DNA of 64,000 bases, taken from NCBI GenBank assembly GCA_019009955.1, contig CM032229.1, forward strand, positions 82,711,001 to 82,775,000, given 5' to 3'. Both the position numbers and the translations under genes were made by a program. The DNA comes from Riptortus pedestris. Taxonomy: Eukaryota > Arthropoda > Insecta > Hemiptera > Alydidae. Below, in pieces: positions 36,391 to 48,605 of the stretch. Under the pieces are notes generated by a model. That model was given only the letters and a program-made list of their open reading frames with translations, was not told where the DNA came from and ran no database searches. Numbering within the stretch: the first letter of the stretch is position 1; each line of letters starts with the position of its first letter.

Positions 36391-38209
36391 TTTTAATCAT
36401 GTTAATTACTGATATTTTTACTAGATGTGTACTGTTCGAATATGTAATATATTTGTTCTGGAAAATGCCTTCTGAACAACAAACTCGATAGCTAATTTTC
36501 CTGTAGTAAATCTACTATAAGAATGATTAAGCATGAAGAGGATTGTGTGGGTGTGTTGTCTTGGTTTTAGACTAATGGCGCTGCTTTTCATGCCATAATA
36601 AGTGCTATAATTAATTTAAATTAACCCTGTCTTGAAAGGGATATTAAAATTCATGAATCCCCCTTTAGGAACTCTGAAATGCCTTGGTCTTCTGGTCGTA
36701 TTGACTCAGAAAATACTTATTCTACGAAAAGCGGTCGCTCCCAAGAGAAAATTGCCACAAAGTTGAAAACCAAATGCAACAATAACAAAGCTAAGGCGAA
36801 GTCTCGTATCCGTTAAGCCCTATTCCTTAATGTGGTTCTCCTCTTAATGCAAATCGCAACTTTTTGTTTGACCAGGTTTTCTTCTTATAAATACAATTTC
36901 TTAGGTGAAATATGTACATCTTCGACAATGGAAAGTTCGATACAGAAATAATTTAATTCTTTGTTTATTTATACCCCCAAGTTGAAAATTATACTATTAC
37001 AACAGTATTGTTGTAACTGATAAATAACAATCAGTTCACTTGGTTAGTATTTATACTATACCTGAAGAAATCTTTTTATTAAAATCACAGACTCACTGAA
37101 AAATAATTAAATTTCGTACAATCCAGAATGGGACCAAATGATTCTTTACCATCCTTGGGTTGTTCACATTACTTACCCAGTTTATTGTATACCAATTCAT
37201 AAACCTTTTCAAATATGTGAAAATTTAAATTAAAAATTTCTGAAGAGATTGTTAAATTGAAATTGTTTGAAGTGGACCAATATTCCTCTTTATAGAAATC
37301 AATTACGGACCTTCCTACAAGTGCTATAAAGAGAAGCCTTTCTGGGAAGCTGCCCTGAATTAAAATATGGAAATTATTAGCTTCCTGTAATTTATGAATG
37401 AAATATTAACATCCACATTAACTATTCTATAAAAACATATATTAAAAATATTCCTATATTTATAAAGCAGATCCCTTATAAAACGTTGATAATAATTATG
37501 TCAATCTATATATAAATTCCGCTATTAATAAGCTCATCTTGTTTTATTTTTCTATTCGAATATTGCATTTTGCTTTTTTACTGTTATTCATGGTTAATGA
37601 GTTCTAAGTTTGTTTTAGTCACATAAAATTGTATATTCTCTTTTTACTTTTTTTAATTAACATATATGAGATAAAATTATATATATGGCTGATGGCTCAT
37701 TCCTCATAAATAAATAAATATTCCAGTATGGAACTAGGGATTATATTTAGAGGTGGGATCAATTTTCGAAATTCATTCATAATTATAAACGATAGTGTCC
37801 CGTATTGAAGTAATGTACTTAATGATTTACTGGTGTCTTTTACTCAAAAGTAACATCCTGAAGTATGGTTCATAGGAATATTTTGCATCCACTTTATGAA
37901 GAGACGAAAAAAGTATTAATATGTAATTACTACTTCACTTCAGCTTCACATGTTCTTCATCCTTTTGGTTTCCATTCAAGAGTGTACATTGCTATTAAAG
38001 TGTTATGCAGATAGAGTTTTCAGTTCTAAGACAAACTTCATTCACTGAGCAATGTCATTTTTGGTCAACAATCCAGGTACGAGCGTCAGACATCCCCATG
38101 TACTCCTTCCTTTTCATAGTTCTTTAATTATATGTATTTATGTGTGAAACAAGTAACACTAATATCAATTATATACTAATATAATTATTAATGCTGATAA
38201 TATTAATTA

Positions 38210-38213
<4 letters not shown>
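36391..38213. other. AT-rich stretch, no feature seen
   Basis: About 1.8 kb with no recognised repeat or coding similarity. Some sequence near 36400-36500 may be more of the LINE in decayed form. Confidence 0.5.
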
Positions 38214-38245
<32 letters not shown>

Positions 38246-38290
38246 AACACACACACAAATATATATGTGTGTGTGTTTATACATATATAA
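38214..38290. repeat. (TA)n with palindromic AC/GT blocks
   Basis: The TA run is followed by 'caaacacacacacaaa', 'tatatatgtgtgtgtgttta', an inverted AC/GT pair around a short TA core that can form a hairpin. Confidence 0.85.
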
Positions 38291-38334
38291 TGCCAATGTA
38301 TTATATATTAAAAATCATATTAGCTTATTTTTTT

Positions 38335-38460
38335 TAAAGGGATAGCCCCTGAAGAGGTGGCAAATAAGCCACGAAATATGGAGGGCAGGTTCAATAAAGT
38401 TTGGACCGAGAAAAAATGTTTTTTATTAGAGACCCTTGCCATCTAATTTGAAGATTTTTG
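38335..38460 (+). repeat. Dispersed repeat with a hammerhead-like core
   Basis: At 38349-38376 the order is CTGAAGA, a GTGGC...GCCAC stem around an A/T-rich loop, then GAAA. This is the catalytic-core layout of hammerhead ribozymes, but an extra G precedes the stem and no cleavage triplet with a helix III is evident, so activity is doubtful. It matches 1075-1200. Confidence 0.45.
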
Positions 38461-38716
38461 TTGACACTTTTCCCGATGTGATACTAGACCAAAGTTACGC
38501 AATAAAAGTAAACATGTAGTTATATATGAAAACAAATTTGAGAATTAAAAATTGATGAGCTATCTCGCATAAAATGAGAAGCACATTTCCAAAAATGCTT
38601 TTATCCATTTTTGGACATTTTTTAGGGCACATATGTTTCAATGTTTTTCAAGGTCGTTAAATATTCAGGCCTGCACTTACCTTAATATGTAAGAAAAAGT
38701 AAAAAGTTAATCTCTT

Positions 38717-39064
38717 TTATAGGTCAAAAATTATTTCTACAGTTATTTTGATACTTCTCCCAGTGATCAAGATATGCCATATACTATATGGCCCAGGAAA
38801 GGTTGTTGTTCCTTTTCGACTTGACACATCTACCTCGCTCGCCTTCACCGTTCGGAAGAGGTTGAATAAAGCTGACGATAATACATATCTTCCTTGCCTT
38901 ATACCTCCATCATAAGATTCCGCCATTGTTAATCTCGTTAGCTTTGTTGTTAATTCCACTGACAGCTGTCCTTCCAACAACATTATCCTGATCACACTAC
39001 CATATGCCAGTTGGAAGTCAATTAAGAGGTAGTACAGATGAACATCATAAATGATTATGATCAT
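38717..39064 (-). pseudogene. Non-LTR retrotransposon reverse transcriptase remnant
   Basis: An uninterrupted 115-codon minus-strand frame. LYYLLIDFQLAYGSVIR corresponds to RT motif A (usual LxxIDFxxAYDSV), with the second acidic position changed to Gly. GGIRQGRYVLSSALFNLF corresponds to the G-(L/I/V)-RQGD-x-LS-x-x-LFN block, with RQGD changed to RQGR. The YADD motif C is degraded into about SIWHILITGRS. Key catalytic residues are therefore lost. It is a dead LINE fragment; the clade is not assigned. Confidence 0.7.
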
Positions 39065-39827
39065 GAGATCTCATATATTAGCCTAATATTGTTGTTATAA
39101 TACAAGAATATGCCCCTACGCCAGATAAATAATACACAAAGGGAATATATCTTCAATATAAAACATATCTCGTACTCTACCAAAGTAAACATTATTTAAT
39201 AAGACAAACGAGTTTTAAATATTATCACGATTGTTATTTACGATGGCGTCGGACCAATATTTCTCAATTTTAGCATAAATAATTAAGTACCAATACAAAT
39301 GTTAGGATAAGATAATTTATCTTCATTCAGTAGATTTTTTTTAATTATTTGGAGTCATTCGGGTCTGTCCGATTCTTATTCCAGTGAGTAGGACCTAGAT
39401 CTTCTCCAATGACTTCTCTTAACAGGTATCGGTGAATTTGTCGAATGGTTCGCGTATTTATGTTGATCACTAACTTGTTTTGCAACCGGATCTGCAATTT
39501 TCCTTAAGAAAAAGGTATAATCTTTGGTTGTTCGTCATGAGTAAAGCATACTCTGATAACACTCCCAGTGTCCTCCTTCAACCTCCAACAAGTCTATGGA
39601 CCAAAATGTAACCTTTATATTAGTATTACGCGTTATTGCCTGTTCATTTTTTCACATTTGACTAAATATACAAACCCAAATCTCTCTTGCATACTTCAGC
39701 AATGTCAAGAAGGTTTCGTCATTCTCGTGAATGATTCTTCAAGCCTGGTTTAATATATAAGAGAGTATATGAAAATCAATTTCATTCCTCGGGATTTGGG
39801 CTGGCTGGTGAAGGTCCATCATCAACA
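39065..39827. other. AT-rich spacer, no feature seen
   Basis: No feature recognised. Confidence 0.5.
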
Positions 39828-40229
39828 GAAGGATAATAAGGTCAAAACACCTCCACTCGTAAAACTTAATTTATTAAATGCAGAGTGCTTTAGGGGCGAA
39901 ACGTCCCATCTTCAGTGCTCTGTGGACAACATTAACATTTTTGAAACCACAGGTAATAGAAATAAATATAATAGTCAATAAAAGGTAGTCAAAATAGGAG
40001 ATTTAGAAAATGTTTTAGTTATAATTTTTACGTTGTATTTTTACATTTTATATATTTGTTTTTAAATGTTTAATATTTTGACTATTATATTTATTTATGT
40101 TACATGTGGTTTCAAAAATGTTAATGTTGTGTCACAGAGCACTGAAGATGGACGGTTCGCCAAGAAAGTACTCTGCATTTAATAAATTAAGTAATACGAG
40201 TGGAGATGTTTTGACCTTATTATCCTTCC
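39828..40229. repeat. Large inverted repeat (152-bp arms, 98-bp loop)
   Basis: Arms 39828-39979 and 40078-40229 are reverse complements at roughly 90 percent identity by eye. Each arm holds a 'gcactgaagatgg' and 'cgaaac'-type segment of a kind seen in various retroelement terminal repeats. No coding capacity. It may be a foldback element or two head-to-head terminal repeats of an unidentified retroelement. Confidence 0.8.
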
Positions 40230-42094
40230 GTTCAATTTCATTTATTATTTTATTTATAAATTTAACTAAATATATAAATATTAAATGTAGGAAAGTGGAG
40301 AGAGTTTCATTGATCTATATTTGAGAGCTGTTGGTGAGGATCTGATATATAGTAAAGGGTAGGGTGATTAAGAGCAGTAAAAATGTCTCGGGCCCTGTAA
40401 TAGGTGAGCGTGGAGATGTTGTCTACGTCACGACTCCCCTTAGAACCGACCGTCGTGCTCTCCTCAGGCCCAAGGGTAAACACTCTCCGTACAGGGATAG
40501 TTTTACATAAAATATAAGTTTTGACATCGCAATTTATCCCCATTATATAAATAAAACGTGACACCGCCCCAACGATTGCCCACAGCCACTTAGCACTCCT
40601 ATACAGGCATATTAAATTGTCCTGCTAAAAGGTAAAACGTTGACGTGATGACACAAGTATAGAGTAGAGAAATTGACAGGTGAGGAAAACGAGTGTGAAA
40701 TCGTTCCTAGAAGTTAGTGGTCAGCTGATCATGCAAAGCGGCAGCGTCATCTAGAGGAAAGGTTACTCACCTCCCTCAGCATGATTAAAACCAGGTCTCT
40801 CTCCGTCGTCTCCTGCTTTCTTCCTCTCTACCTTGATACCTATCGCGCCCAATCAGATAAATGATGACTTTTAACAACTCCTACGAAGGCTGCTGTTTAA
40901 AATTAATAGAATCTATTGGCCAGGAGAATGTCTCTGCATTTCGGATTAGATAATAAGTCGACTTCCGGAAGCATACATAACTCAAATACATTGCCTCAAA
41001 AACAATTTATTTCTTCTTGAATTAAGTTGTTATATAGAACGGCACTGATATATCCATGTAGAAATCTCGCACACTTCTACAACATCTTACCTTAGAATAT
41101 TGAATTTATTATATTATTTAGGGCTGTCTTAACGTCTTGTTGCGCATCTCCTCTTTGGACCGAAGTTGACTATGGTCAAGGGAGTGGGACTAGAGGAAAG
41201 CAAAAATTTAATAGTACACATTTCACTGTACCAATTAGAAATGCAGAAGAATTTAATATTAGTATAGTATCGTCTTTGTTTATCCTATATTTTGCCGTTT
41301 GAAATCGTTGTGTGATTGAAGTATGGGATCACGTCAGTCAGCCCAAGATAAGACTCTTGTAGGAATGCAGTAAAGAAGTGGATGGAAGAAGAAAACTAAA
41401 GAGATTACCAGTCTTGATTAAGGAGACAAGCTCGAAGCTGTCAAAGCTCAGTTAAGAAAACTCTTAGAAAACTCAAGGCAGAATTTCAAACCGAGCGATT
41501 CCAATAAACAGAGGACAGCTAGATGTTAGAGTACTTGCAGTATTTACAGGATTCGCCTGGTAATTGATCTCGTGAACAAGTAAACCTGATTTTGATGGGA
41601 CCCAACAAGGAAATGAGAGGGACACAAGGACATGCAGTGGTTTCCCGCTGCTTTCTGCAACAGACCATCCAGCAGTAAGGGCATTATGAGGAAAACCCCA
41701 TTCTCACCAGAAATTGCATGAGTGGAGAAAATTCTATTCAAGTCCAGAGTAGTTAGATAGTCATCCCTCGGTAGCCTGTAGCCTGATTAATGATAGACTA
41801 TTAGCCAGTATGAGTATGCAGACTACAACTTTAATCTAGCCTCCAGTCTAGCCCCACTTACATTTTTTAAGTGAGAATTTAGACAGGGAGGGGAAGACGT
41901 TATGGAGGGTGTGTGATGTACACACTAATATGAAGAAAGAGAGAACCGGCTTTATAGCAAAAAGTGGAAACTCACAGCGCATAAAGAGAAATTTCTGGGG
42001 TTGTGGAAATAGCACGTCGAGTGGCTACTGAATTGTGAAAGAGATTATTATATGGACCTGAGGATACGGAAGATTTTGATGATAAAATCAACCT
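40230..42094. other. Mixed-composition stretch, no gene recognised
   Basis: GC-richer patches occur at 40370-40500 and 40650-40900. The purine-rich region at 41300-42090 could be the decayed upstream part of the LINE that follows, since it lies in the correct direction, but I see no conserved motif. Confidence 0.35.
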
Positions 42095-42670
42095 TTGGAA
42101 AAAGTATTTATTATAGAATTTGGGGGTCCCCATTGTGTAGGGCGTATATCAATTAGATATTGGGTAGTATTGGTGCAAAGAGAAATAACAACGGTCTTCG
42201 AGTCGGGATTGAGACAAGGCGATTGCCTCTCATGTTACCAAGCCTTAGAGAAAGTAATAAGGGGCACATCCATGTTGAAAGAAAGAGCAAACTTGAGTAA
42301 GATGCAAACATTCCTAGCATATGTTCTTGAAAACGTAAAGCTGGGTTACTCATATGAGATAAAAGGGATAAGCTTGCTTGTAGAACAAAAAGGCAGCTAG
42401 AGTTTAAGGAACTGTCAGAAGAATATAACATCAAAACTCTCGGAGCCACTACAAAGTATGTCATAGCCTAATTAACTGAAATTGAGCAGAGAATAGCAAG
42501 TGCCAATCTCTTGAATTTCTCTGTATCTGGAGTATTAAGATTATGGAAATTTTCCCAGTAAAAACTAAGGATCAATAGCACCATATCAAACCTGGTCTGA
42601 TGCATGACTGTGAGGCACCGATGCTGACGAATATGAAGAAGAGATGAAGAAAAGTTGAAAAGTTTATTTA
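42095..42670 (+). pseudogene. Non-LTR retrotransposon reverse transcriptase remnant
   Basis: The plus frame 42095-42400 includes TTVFESGLRQGDCLSCYQALEKVIRG, matching the RT block GLRQGD-x-LS-x-x-LFN-x-x-LE-x-x-IR, followed by QTFLAYV where the YADD box should be; ADD is lost. Downstream, after frameshifts, EIEQRIASANL (about 42478-42510) and IKPGLMHDCEAPMLT (about 42585-42630) match the post-RT thumb region of the same kind of LINE (usual EI-x-x-RI and IRP-x-x-x-YG-x-E-x-W-x-LT). It is a dead copy with deletions, of another lineage than the C-terminal LINE pieces. Confidence 0.65.
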
Positions 42671-44624
42671 TTGCATGAAAGCAATGTTATTTGTCCTGCT
42701 CATAAACTAATTGCTTCTTTTATTATTGATTACCTGCATAGGTCCACCATTTAGTCACTAGTCTATTAGAATCTTTCATTAAAAGCGATTACTTCCACTG
42801 TCTTTAAGTAGCTTCGATCTTCTAACAACATTTGAGGGGTTTGAACCGAACTTCTTTAGTGACATAATAGGCCCAAAATTGAATAGAACTCTTCTTAGAA
42901 TTCTGGAAAAGGAAGACAAGAGAAGGATTAAGACAGGAAAAGCAGCTGGTTTCTCACTGTACATGAAGCTAAGGAAATTGTTAAAATGGGCGAGGTGAGG
43001 CAAAAGAACCCTATCTCCTTGTGGAACCCAATTAATGTTACCTACCATGAAGGTGGTCTATGATGTTTACTGAATAAAGAAGGACACTACGGAGTTCCCC
43101 CTTGTGGGTTTGGTTGTCATCGCCAAAAATAGTCAGTAGCAGAAAAGCTAGCAAATGCTGGGCTACACAAATACGAGGCCTGCTAAATATACTTACATAC
43201 ATTTTACCAGACTCAATTTTCGTAAAAAAAAACTTCCATTACTGGGCACTTGAAGAATCACTAAATGAGATTGACCGAGCCGAAAACGATGCCTTTTTTT
43301 ATCTGAGATCCAATGGCAGAATTGGATGAGTGTTGGGAGACAGAGTGACCTTCCATGGCTGTCCCGACAGTTCCCCTTCTACTGAACACTGAAGTTCTAA
43401 GTGCCAAAAACGATGCCTATAATGTTTCAATGTGTTGTATGCTCATATAAATAGCACAGATTAACAATGTTGACCAACAAGAGTGTAATATGTTGCATAA
43501 AAATATATCGTAAGAAATCTTCTTCCATTTATCATTAAACCTAACTTTCTGAAAGACGAAAATCATCATTCTGTTAGCACTTTTCAATGACCTTTTATCT
43601 ACAAAACGAGAGTTACACCATTCAAGTCCGTTTATAGAAAAAAATAACTTCTTCCTGAATGTTGCGATATAAACCACCACTTCGTCACGATTTTATGACA
43701 GTCAATTTATTCCGAGGTCGCAAATCAAATAGAGCTTCAACTTTCTCACCTCCGACTAGAACGGCAAAATATATAATGTCAGCTAAAGGAGATAAATGGC
43801 GCATTATATTAAATGGCGTTGTATCATTAAATAAGGTTTACCTTGAGTAAGAGATGCATTCCTACTCAAATTATGCACATTTTCAGCTATTATATAGCAA
43901 CATAGTGTCTTCTCAAACTTAAGTTTCAAGTCTTGGTTACATAGAATCCATACTGAAATAGAAATGGAGAATAGAGTGTCAGATGAAGTTAACCGCACGG
44001 AAATATCACGCAAATGACGTTGGAGTCCAGCAGAAAAAAAAACATTTTTCTTTAACTTTCGAAAGTGTTAATATTCACTGAGAATGTATTTCTTCCTTAT
44101 CAATCATGAGAGAGAGAATCACTTTATTGTACAAAGTTATATACAGTCTGTGGGACTGCTCAATTACATTGAGATGCTGAAGCACATAGCAACTGAAATC
44201 AATCCTTGGGACAATACAAATACTAAGTAAAACAATACATATTGTATCTAGTCAGATAAATAACTAAAATATTTTAACATGGTCAGCAACCTAAAAGGTG
44301 TATGTCACTAGATATAAATTAAAAACTCTATTATTAGAATAACATGATCCGTCGATCTATAATAAGATCACTGGTCAAAATTAAAATATATGGTGGGAAA
44401 TAATCCCTAAATAAATAAAGTAAATTTCTAATTGTATACAACGCATTTTACCATCTAAAGACAATATAAAATATTTCTTCCCCGTTTAGGTTACAATTTA
44501 AATAGGGATTCAAGATTATTTAAACTTAAATAAGATTTATTCAATGAACAGAGAGCCCATTACAATAATCAAGACATACCAAAATTGGTTGTAGCGTTGT
44601 TTTTACTGCTGTAACGATGCCAAA
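42671..44624. other. No gene recognised
   Basis: Several short frames occur at 42779-44013 on both strands without recognisable similarity. Some (about 42820-43330, plus strand) have LINE-like composition but no diagnostic motif. Confidence 0.4.
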
Positions 44625-44990
44625 AGATTTGCAGCCTTTATAGATGGCCGGAGGTCTTATCAGCCGTTGAATATCAAAGAAGAAGCAGGGCCTTGGTCAG
44701 ACCAGTGCCTAACTAGCTACCAAACCGAGGTAAATAAATTATTTAATGAAGTATGGAGAGTAGAATCGGCTAATGAGTGTGAAAACATCTCAATTAAAAG
44801 GCAGAGACCGGGCCGTAAAGGCGTCCTGATTATAAGCGGGGGCTAGTATCGCTCTAGTTGTTAGCCTTCGTTTACTGTCTGCTCCTCGGGTCCTTCCTCT
44901 GTCCAATTAGTCATTGGCTCACTTACTATTAGATATGCACCATTGCAGCACCAATCAGCTGACTCTAATCCACCATTACTACTCAACACT
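44625..44990. other. GC-richer single-copy island 7 with TF-site-like motifs
   Basis: Unlike its flanks and unlike any repeat here. Motifs include CTTATCAGCCG (GATA-type) at 44656-44666, CCAATTAGTCATTGG (homeodomain and CCAAT-type cores) at 44903-44917, and CCAATCAGCTGACTC (CCAAT plus E-box) at 44951-44965. No coding frame. It is a candidate regulatory or conserved non-coding segment. Confidence 0.35.
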
Positions 44991-45721
44991 TAAACTCAAT
45001 GTCAGTCCAGAATTAAATGGGAATTAAATTGACCTTACTTGCATAAAGTAAGCTTATGTAAAAAATATAAAATGATTTAATTAAATAATCGAGTAAATTT
45101 TGTTTTTGTACTTTTTTTCTTTGATATTACTAATTACTTATCCAATCTGTTTTTATCACGACCAATTTAGAGTTTTTAGAGAGGACAGTTTACAATTCCA
45201 TTCATTTTTTAGTTCAGTTTAGCAATAAACGCCAGATTAACAAAACTATGACCATTAATACTTCATATTCAATTACGTTTTATTAATGCAAAATGCCATC
45301 AAATTAAAAAAAAAAAATGGTTTTTAATGCATACATGCATACAAATGCGGGGAAGCCGATATTGACTGCCGATATTCATTCATATATAGCAAATTGTGTC
45401 ACATGGAAAGAAAGCACATTTATTGCGATTTACAATACGCCCAGCACCTCTGATACACCCAACTATTCGTGAAGAACTTCTAATATCTATAATAAAAAAA
45501 ATAATGTTTTTCACTTATAAAGGATTAGTCTGTAATAAATTCTGCTGAAGTATATTATTGCAGTAGCTTGGACTTCAGACGTTCTACAAAATGCGTTTCT
45601 CACCGTGCATGTGCATTTTTTTATTTTAAATTCCTCTTCATCTTATTTTCTTTACAATTCTCTCACGTAACATTCATTATATGTGCACAATTATGATGGA
45701 TTGTAACCATTATTGTTCTAT
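44991..45721. other. AT-rich spacer, no feature seen
   Basis: No feature recognised. Confidence 0.5.
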
Positions 45722-45803
45722 ACATTTTTCGTAACTCAAATATTAAGCGAGCTATTCGTACGTTTTGTTTTCAGCCTTCAGCAAACCCCCACTTCTACTC
45801 ATT
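45722..45803 (+). mobile_element. HLR internal fragment
   Basis: It matches the HLR module ending 'cagccttcagcaaacccccacttctactcat', preceded by 'ctcaaatattaagcgagctattcgta' as in the long subfamily (compare 16195-16220). It stops exactly where the minisatellite starts. Confidence 0.7.
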
Positions 45804-45992
45804 GACGTATAGTATTTTTCTCTAATATGTTTCACTAGCGTTAAGAGACGTATAGTATTTTTCTCTAATATGTTTCACTAGCGTTAAGAGACGTATAGTA
45901 TTTTTCTCTAATATGTTTCACTAGCGTTAAGAGACGTATAGTATTTTTCTCTAATATGTTTCACTAGCGTTAAGAGACGTATAGTATTTTTC
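45804..45992 (+). repeat. 43-bp minisatellite, about 4.4 identical units
   Basis: Units begin GACGTATAGTATTTTTC at 45804, 45847, 45890, 45933 and 45976; the last is partial. No difference between units was seen, which implies recent expansion. There are no spacers, so it is not CRISPR-like. The unit is not part of the HLR consensus. Confidence 0.95.
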
Positions 45993-46780
45993 AACTTGTT
46001 TTTTCATCTTCTGATAAGTCGGATCAATGAGCAGTTGCAGAATATTTTGAATCATGTCATGTGAGAACCTGCTCACGAGCCCATTACCCATTAGAGAACA
46101 ACGTTTTCCCTTATTTCATTAGAATATACTGACAACAATCAAAGAAATATTATAACATAACTCAACAGTGGTCTGAAAAAAAAAAACTTTCTGCATACAA
46201 ATGAAAAAGATAATTCATTGGATAAACTATGACGGGAAAGATGAAAGAAAATTAAAAAGAGCTCAAATCCTACTGAGAGCAATGAAACGCTGGAAAAAAG
46301 ATAAACCGAACCACAAAGAGGACATTAGAGTAAATTTTATTTTTTAATTTGAGATTCGTTACAGGGCTCTGCCTTGAATTTCTAGCTCAGACAATCAGGG
46401 AAGGTATTAAAGGGGTGAGACCAACATTAATTCAGCTCAAAGTGAGAAAAAATTACTCCAGAAATTTACATTCTTCCCTCACTTTTTTCTCTAAATTGTA
46501 TTATAATGCTATGATCTTCTTTATAATACTTATTAAAAATATGAAATAACCTTAAACAAATATCAAAATTAACTGATATACAGCCATATTAAATAAACTT
46601 CTATAACAGAGTAAACATGACTATATGCAATTACCAATATATATATTTCCAGAAAATAACCAAGGAAAAGTATCTAATCATCAATTTTCTCAATCAAATA
46701 AATGACACTCAAGTTTTAAAATAATGGACATACCCGAATTCGGTAATCCTCCTAGTAGTTCTACCTACCAGTCACAGAAA
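45993..46780. other. AT-rich spacer
   Basis: The sequence 'gtcggatcaatgagcagttgcagaatattttgaatcatgtcatg' at about 46016-46060 is loosely HLR-like. Otherwise nothing seen. Confidence 0.4.
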
Positions 46781-47294
46781 AAGTCCATCACGCAGGGGCT
46801 GCGAAAACTAAGCAGATTTTCCACGGGAAATTTTACTGTAGATAAATCTACATACTGGGAACACTTAACCCCATCGTGAATATTAAGTGAATAAATACAA
46901 ACGTTTAGTAGTAAAGAACAAAAAGGGGGGGGGGCTACAGAACCTATTTTCATATACCTCACAAAATAGAAGTTCAATGAAAACAATATTTCCTATTTAA
47001 CCTTGGAATGAAGTGGTTCATGACATAACAGCTTATTATTTATATGTCATGAGTAGGAGTGGAGGTTAGCTGAAGACTGAAAACAGAAAAATGCAAATAT
47101 CTCGCTCGTTATTCAAGATAAATTTATATAACAATATTTGTATTACATTTAATTTGCAATAAGATTGGATCTATACAAGTTTTCAATCAGACGTATAATA
47201 GTATCCATTTCAGCCATTAACGAACTTTATCTTTTTTTTTTCTACATAAAATGATTAAATATCGGTTTGGTAACGATCAAACAAAAATTTTGAT
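46781..47294 (-). mobile_element. HLR copy, 5' end missing
   Basis: Terminal AAGTCCATCACGCAGGGGCT with one change, then a G-run at 46925-46934 and the standard modules up to 'acgatcaaacaaaaattttga' at 47294, where similarity stops before the dinucleotide tract and palindrome. Confidence 0.75.
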
Positions 47295-48159
47295 CATATC
47301 TTTTAATATTACTATTTGAAAACGTGTAATGACCTAAATACAAAATACATTAAACAACTCATAAGATCTCATAAAGCCCAGAATTTGTTAAGATAATGAT
47401 AAAGATGGTATAAAGGTGACCAAATTGTATCAGTTGACACGTGCTTTTATCAGAAATTCTCAATAACTGACTAAAATATTTAACAGAAATAATTTGGTTT
47501 TGATATATAGTATAGTTAGAATGTAAAATGACATGTAATATTTTTTTTTGTTTTTTAATGTTCATAATAAGTAAGAAAGCGCAGAAATATTCCGGCAGTA
47601 ACTTAAAAATTGAAAACATTGTTTAAAAAACACTTTTAAACGAGGGCTTAATGGTGTACATTGTGGGAATCGTTCCTAAAAAGATCACTTCCCTCAAACA
47701 ATTTTCACCTGCATAGCAGGTAGATTAATTCTGTGCAAGTGGCTATTAATATTTATTTAGGTGTGTCGCAATCGGAGCGGACATTTAATAACAAACAAAA
47801 ATATCATGTCATCAATTTGAGCCTCCACCAGCAGACGATAATTTGGATAACCAGGAATATCATTATACAAAAACATGGCAATCTTTTGGAATTATCAAGT
47901 ACTTGATCAGAAAGATATAGGAAGAGTCTGACGGATGGACTAACTACTATAAGGGTTCTTGCTAGAGACAAAGGGGTTTTTAAAGATCAAACTTTGATTT
48001 TATGAGCAAGGAACGGAATTTGATATAAGAAACAAACTACAGTTATTAATATAAAAGTGGAAGGATTTTTATTGAATGCCATTTTCCATTTAACTTTTAT
48101 ATTCGCCCGAGATATATTTAAGGGGAAAAATGTTCATTTCGTCGTACATACCTAAGGTA
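47295..48159. other. AT-rich spacer, no feature seen
   Basis: No feature recognised. Confidence 0.5.
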
Positions 48160-48440
48160 TATATTGTTCGTGACTGGTTGATTACCAAAGGGAGCCCGTT
48201 GATGGGGGGATCAGGAATCAGAGAAATCCGATATTACCTGTCAGAGATCCAGGAATGATAATGGCGTCCCCTTTCTCTTCAGGTTAATTCCCAGTCATGC
48301 CCGAATCTTGCTTACTATCCACTCTGTGTCCTCATCTCGCTCCTTTACTAGCGCTCTGAAGGGAATGCCAACATCATGGAGAAATAGAGTACTGTGTGAA
48401 CCTATTCAATGGAGAACGGGCTGTCATCACATAGTATCAA
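48160..48440. other. GC-richer single-copy island 8
   Basis: Balanced composition, no match within the window, no convincing frame. A G-run of about 12 lies just to its right at 48479-48490. Confidence 0.25.
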
Positions 48441-48605
48441 CAATATATTTTAGACATTTATATTCACAAAAGAGGTCGGGGGGGGGGGGGTCAACTTAGA
48501 GAACAATTACAAGCTGAGCAGCCTTAATAATTTTTGAAACTTTTGAGTGTTGTTAAAAAAAGAAGACAGGCCCTTAATGCATGTTAGTACTGTACCAATA
48601 CAATA

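Noticed and set aside
42153..42464. 103-codon minus-strand frame
   Set aside because: It is the antisense of the LINE reverse-transcriptase remnant on the plus strand.
45804..45992. CRISPR-like array
   Set aside because: The units are contiguous and identical with no spacers, so it is a minisatellite in a eukaryotic context.
48478..48490. G-runs of 9 to 14 bases as G-quadruplexes or signals (also 1073, 23130, 62004)
   Set aside because: Single homopolymer runs without the spaced G-tracts of a clear quadruplex; lengths may also be affected by sequencing error.
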